Source of the DNA: Burkholderia sp. Leaf177 | Lineage (GTDB): Bacteria > Pseudomonadota > Gammaproteobacteria > Burkholderiales > Burkholderiaceae | Assembly: GCF_001424345.1 (NCBI RefSeq) | Contig: NZ_LMPF01000023.1 | Location: 529,984-593,983 of the forward strand | Reading direction: 5' to 3' | DNA: 64,000 nucleotides | Shown: positions 61,768 to 64,000 of the stretch, in pieces | Position numbering within the stretch: the stretch's first letter is position 1 | Layout: each line of letters begins with the position of its first letter | Translations under genes and position numbers: made by a program | Notes under the pieces: model-generated | The model's input: only the letters and a program-made list of their open reading frames with translations | Told to the model about the DNA's origin: nothing | Database searches by the model: none

Positions 61768-62313
61768 ATGAACTCAGGCAAGTTACTCAGCATCGCCGCG
61801 CTCGGCGGCGTGATTCTGGTCAGCGGCTGCGCAGTCGTGCCGCCGAGCGGTCCGAGCATTGTTGCGTTGCCGCGGTCGGGCGAACCGCTCGCCACATTCC
61901 AGGCGGACGACTATGAATGCCGCAATTACGCGTTCCAGGCGGGCAATCCGCAAGGCGCGGCGCAGGCGGCAACCACGAACAGCGTCAACAGCAGCGTGCT
62001 CGGCACGCTTGGCGGCGCGGCAGCGGGAGCCTTGATTGGGGCGGCGGCGGGGAATCCGGGTGCGGGCGCGGCGATTGGCGCAGGCGGCGGGTTGCTGGTT
62101 GGCAGCGCAGCGGGCGCGAATAGCGCTCAATACTCGGCCGCGGGTCTGCAAGGCCAATACGATGCAGCGTATGCGCAATGCATGACGTCGAAGGGCAATA
62201 CGATTCAGCAGCCGCAAGTCTATGCGCCTCAGCCGGTTTATTACGCACCGCCGCCGCCGGTCTACTACGCGCCGCCGCGACCGGTTTATTACGCACCGTA
62301 TCCGTATTACTGA
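61768..62313 (+). CDS. Glycine-zipper outer-membrane-type lipoprotein
   Basis: A 181-residue lipoprotein. The lipobox is LVSGC with Cys21. Residues about 75-115 form a glycine zipper (GGAAAGALIGAAAG and following), as in SlyB/YmgG-like proteins. The C-terminal 30 residues are Tyr/Pro repeats (PVYYAPP, three to four copies). Likely envelope-anchored; role unknown. A TTG five codons upstream is an unlikely start. A strong terminator follows. Confidence 0.9.
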   Translation: MNSGKLLSIAALGGVILVSGCAVVPPSGPSIVALPRSGEPLATFQADDYECRNYAFQAGNPQGAAQAATTNSVNSSVLGTLGGAAAGALIGAAAGNPGAGAAIGAGGGLLVGSAAGANSAQYSAAGLQGQYDAAYAQCMTSKGNTIQQPQVYAPQPVYYAPPPPVYYAPPRPVYYAPYPYY

Positions 62314-62337
62314 TCGACTTCGAATGGTGTTAGAAAG

Positions 62338-62367
62338 AAAAAACCGGCCCTTCAGGCCGGTTTTTTT
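62338..62367. terminator. Bidirectional intrinsic terminator
   Basis: Stem AAAAAACCGGCC against its complement with a five-base loop and a run of seven T on the plus strand (A-run giving T on the minus). It ends both the lipoprotein gene and the convergent EgtB-like gene. Confidence 0.94.
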
Positions 62368-62386
62368 CGTTGTTGATCAAGCGTTC

Positions 62387-63709
62387 TCAGGCAGCACGGA
62401 CGCAGCGGAACCCCGCGTAGACATATTGATAATGCGCCTGGAACCAATTGCGAAAACTCGGCCGGAGCATGCATGCCGCCGTGCGCGGCGAACCGCCTTT
62501 GAGCACGTAATGCTGGTCATCGTAGAAATTCGCGGAGTAGCCCAGATAAAACGAGAACGGTTCAAACCCAGGTAACGGCCCGAACGCGGTCGATGTCCAC
62601 TCCCAACCATTACCGAATTGCCCCGCTACGCCGGCCGCGCTGCGATTCTCCGGATGCGCTTGCACGGGCGAGGGTTCCCATCGGCGGAAATCGAAGTTGC
62701 CGTTTTGCGCGTGCGGCGCACCCTCGGCCGCGCGCTGCCATTGCGCTTCCGTTGGCAGCGATTTGCCCGCCCACTTCGCGTACGCGCTGGCTTCGGCGTG
62801 GCTCACGTACACCGGCCAGTCGGCGGGCAACGCGATCTCGTCGAACATGGTCCGCAGCTTCCACGCGTCGGAATTTAAGGGATCGCGGACCCAGAATGCG
62901 GGTTTGTCGATACCTTCGCTTTCGAGCCACGCCCAGTCGGCATCGCGCCAGAGATCGCGGTTCGAATAACCGTCGGCCCGCATGAAGTCGAGCCAATCCG
63001 CATTCGTGACCATGTAGCGATCCATCTGGAATGCCGGCACGTCCACCTTGTGTTCGCCGAACTCGTTGTCCCAGCCGAAAGTTCCGCTTTCGCGCGTGAG
63101 GCCGAGCGTTGCCGTGCCGGCGGGCACGTGGATCATTTCGCGAATGGCGTCGGTACTGAGCGGATGCCGGGCTTCCTGCTCGGTCACATCCGGGCCGGTT
63201 TTCTGATGCAGAGGCAACTGATGCAGCATGTAGGCGAGCGTCTCGGCGTGCATTAGCCGGTGTTCGATCGCGACTTCCAGCAGTGTCTCCGGCTTGATAT
63301 CGGACGCGGCGAAAGTGCCATCTGTGTCTGCACGGTTTGTAATATCGACGGGGTCGAAACGTGTGTCGATATCATCGCGAATACGCTTCACGTATGCCCG
63401 GATTGTCGCAAGCGCCGGCCAGTCGTGTGGCTGATCGGTTGGCAGGCCGCCATCCACAGGATCAATGCCGAACGCAAACAACTGGTCGAACTCGGCGTTG
63501 GGACTGGGAAGGTCGAAGAGGCGTTGATCGAAGAGATTCCGGTCGAACGCTTCAAGATGGCCGATGTAAAACACGATCCGATGCCGCTCGGCAATCGGCC
63601 GCTCATACAGGAATTCAGGCTTGACGATGTCAAAAAGCGCGTCAGTCGTTTGACGCGCCTCGCGCAGGCGGACAAGCAGCGGGTGCAGCGGGGTAGGTTC
63701 GCGATTCAT
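62387..63709 (-). CDS. EgtB/SUMF1-family nonheme iron enzyme
   Basis: A 440-residue protein with two domains. The N-terminal DinB-like helical bundle (residues 1-180) has the iron ligands expected for EgtB: His in FYIGHLEAFD and the pair in EHRLMHAETL. The C-terminal FGE-sulfatase fold includes PAGTATLGL, YMVTNADWLDFM, LPTEAQWQRAAEG, GNGWEWTSTAF and LRPSFRNWFQAHY...GFRCVR. EgtB oxidatively joins cysteine or glutamylcysteine to hercynine in ergothioneine synthesis. No EgtD methyltransferase gene is adjacent, so the substrate is uncertain. Confidence 0.87.
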   Translation of the reverse strand: MNREPTPLHPLLVRLREARQTTDALFDIVKPEFLYERPIAERHRIVFYIGHLEAFDRNLFDQRLFDLPSPNAEFDQLFAFGIDPVDGGLPTDQPHDWPALATIRAYVKRIRDDIDTRFDPVDITNRADTDGTFAASDIKPETLLEVAIEHRLMHAETLAYMLHQLPLHQKTGPDVTEQEARHPLSTDAIREMIHVPAGTATLGLTRESGTFGWDNEFGEHKVDVPAFQMDRYMVTNADWLDFMRADGYSNRDLWRDADWAWLESEGIDKPAFWVRDPLNSDAWKLRTMFDEIALPADWPVYVSHAEASAYAKWAGKSLPTEAQWQRAAEGAPHAQNGNFDFRRWEPSPVQAHPENRSAAGVAGQFGNGWEWTSTAFGPLPGFEPFSFYLGYSANFYDDQHYVLKGGSPRTAACMLRPSFRNWFQAHYQYVYAGFRCVRAA

Positions 63710-63809
63710 CGCTCTTTTCTCCGGGCAGTGGCCGTGCGAAACGATAAATCGTAGCAGAGGACATGCCAGGCGTGCTTGAACCGCGGCCGACTTGCAAACG
63801 CCGCTTTCT

Positions 63810-64000
63810 TCAGACGGCGCGGAGGCCGTCGAAATCGAGAATATGGATCAACTTGCCGTCGGCTTGAAGGAGCCCTTTCGCCTGAAAACGCGACAGCGTC
63901 CTGCTGACGGTTTCCAGCGTGATACCAAGAAAACTGCCCATGTCGTCGCGCGTGAAGCGCAGGTTGAATTCGTTGCCGGCATAACCGCGGCGCGTCAGCT
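63810..64000 (-). CDS. FNR-type Crp-family regulator, C-terminal part (cut by window edge)
   Basis: The last 62 codons of an FNR-like regulator. The recognition helix region reads MGSFLGITLETVSRTLSRFQAKGLL; E-x-x-S-R is the FNR form that reads TTGAT half-sites. The oxygen-sensing cysteines, if present, would be in the N-terminal part beyond the right edge. It lies 100 bp downstream-side of the EgtB-like gene start on the same strand. Confidence 0.88.
   Translation of the reverse strand, partial: LTRRGYAGNEFNLRFTRDDMGSFLGITLETVSRTLSRFQAKGLLQADGKLIHILDFDGLRAV

Overview
The window looks like a chromosomal segment of a Burkholderia-group betaproteobacterium (Paraburkholderia or Caballeronia type). 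This rests on high GC, dense operons, many LysR/GntR/Crp regulators, a tetronate (otn/ltn/den) catabolic operon, a Burkholderia-style tetrahydromethanopterin (H4MPT) C1 cluster and a DUF4148 protein. The genus is an inference; there is no rRNA or other marker here. I saw no tRNA, rRNA, CRISPR array, prophage or insertion sequence.

Region 1 (1-14.9 kb) is a C1 oxidation island. A sigma-54 activator of AcoR type is cut by the left edge. Next come a FolB-like dihydroneopterin aldolase (+) and a tightly overlapping minus-strand operon running from 9255 down to 1527: pterin carbinolamine dehydratase, mptG, mtdB, ATP-grasp, mch, RimK-like ligase, CitG-like protein, fae and a small secreted Cys protein. 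Divergent to it is xoxF (a PQQ methanol dehydrogenase with the lanthanide-ligand Asp), then xoxG, xoxJ, an unrecognised secreted protein and a CbbR-like LysR gene. Together they would oxidise methanol to formaldehyde in the periplasm and formaldehyde onward on H4MPT in the cytoplasm. The fhc formyltransferase/hydrolase genes are not in the window.

Region 2 (14.9-23 kb): a DUF72 protein, a FadR-type regulator and a divergent Liv-type ABC transporter operon ending in an MlrC-family metallopeptidase. The promoter carries a perfect 22-bp palindrome. Region 3 (23-35 kb) starts with a repeat-rich gap (large inverted repeat, 99-bp tandem duplication, heptamer repeat). It continues with singletons: a transglutaminase-like protein, RdgC, GNAT, an alpha/beta hydrolase, a chemotaxis receptor, an orphan fimbrial adhesin, a DUF4148 protein and a two-component pair.

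Region 4 (35-48 kb): the tetronate catabolic operon (FadR regulator, ltnD, otnK, otnC, MFS transporter, otnI, denD), closed by a strong hairpin. Next is a second sugar-acid-like module: an SDR epimerase/dehydrogenase divergent from a ribose-type ABC transporter and an Asp/Glu-racemase-like enzyme, followed by a convergent Crp/Fnr regulator. Two inverted TGTGA-N6-TCATA sites lie in the divergent promoter region.

Region 5 (48-64 kb): a tartrate/D-malate dehydrogenase with divergent LysR, an AraC/GyrI regulator, kynB, a YgiN-like monooxygenase, and a GST/TetR divergent pair with three CTATCGATAG operators. After these come an unusual AAA ATPase, an esterase, a DeoR-regulated sugar ABC transporter, a glycine-zipper lipoprotein, an EgtB-like enzyme and the C-terminus of an FNR-type regulator cut by the right edge.

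All positions and motifs were read by eye from the sequence. Family assignments come from recognised motifs and gene order, not from database searches.
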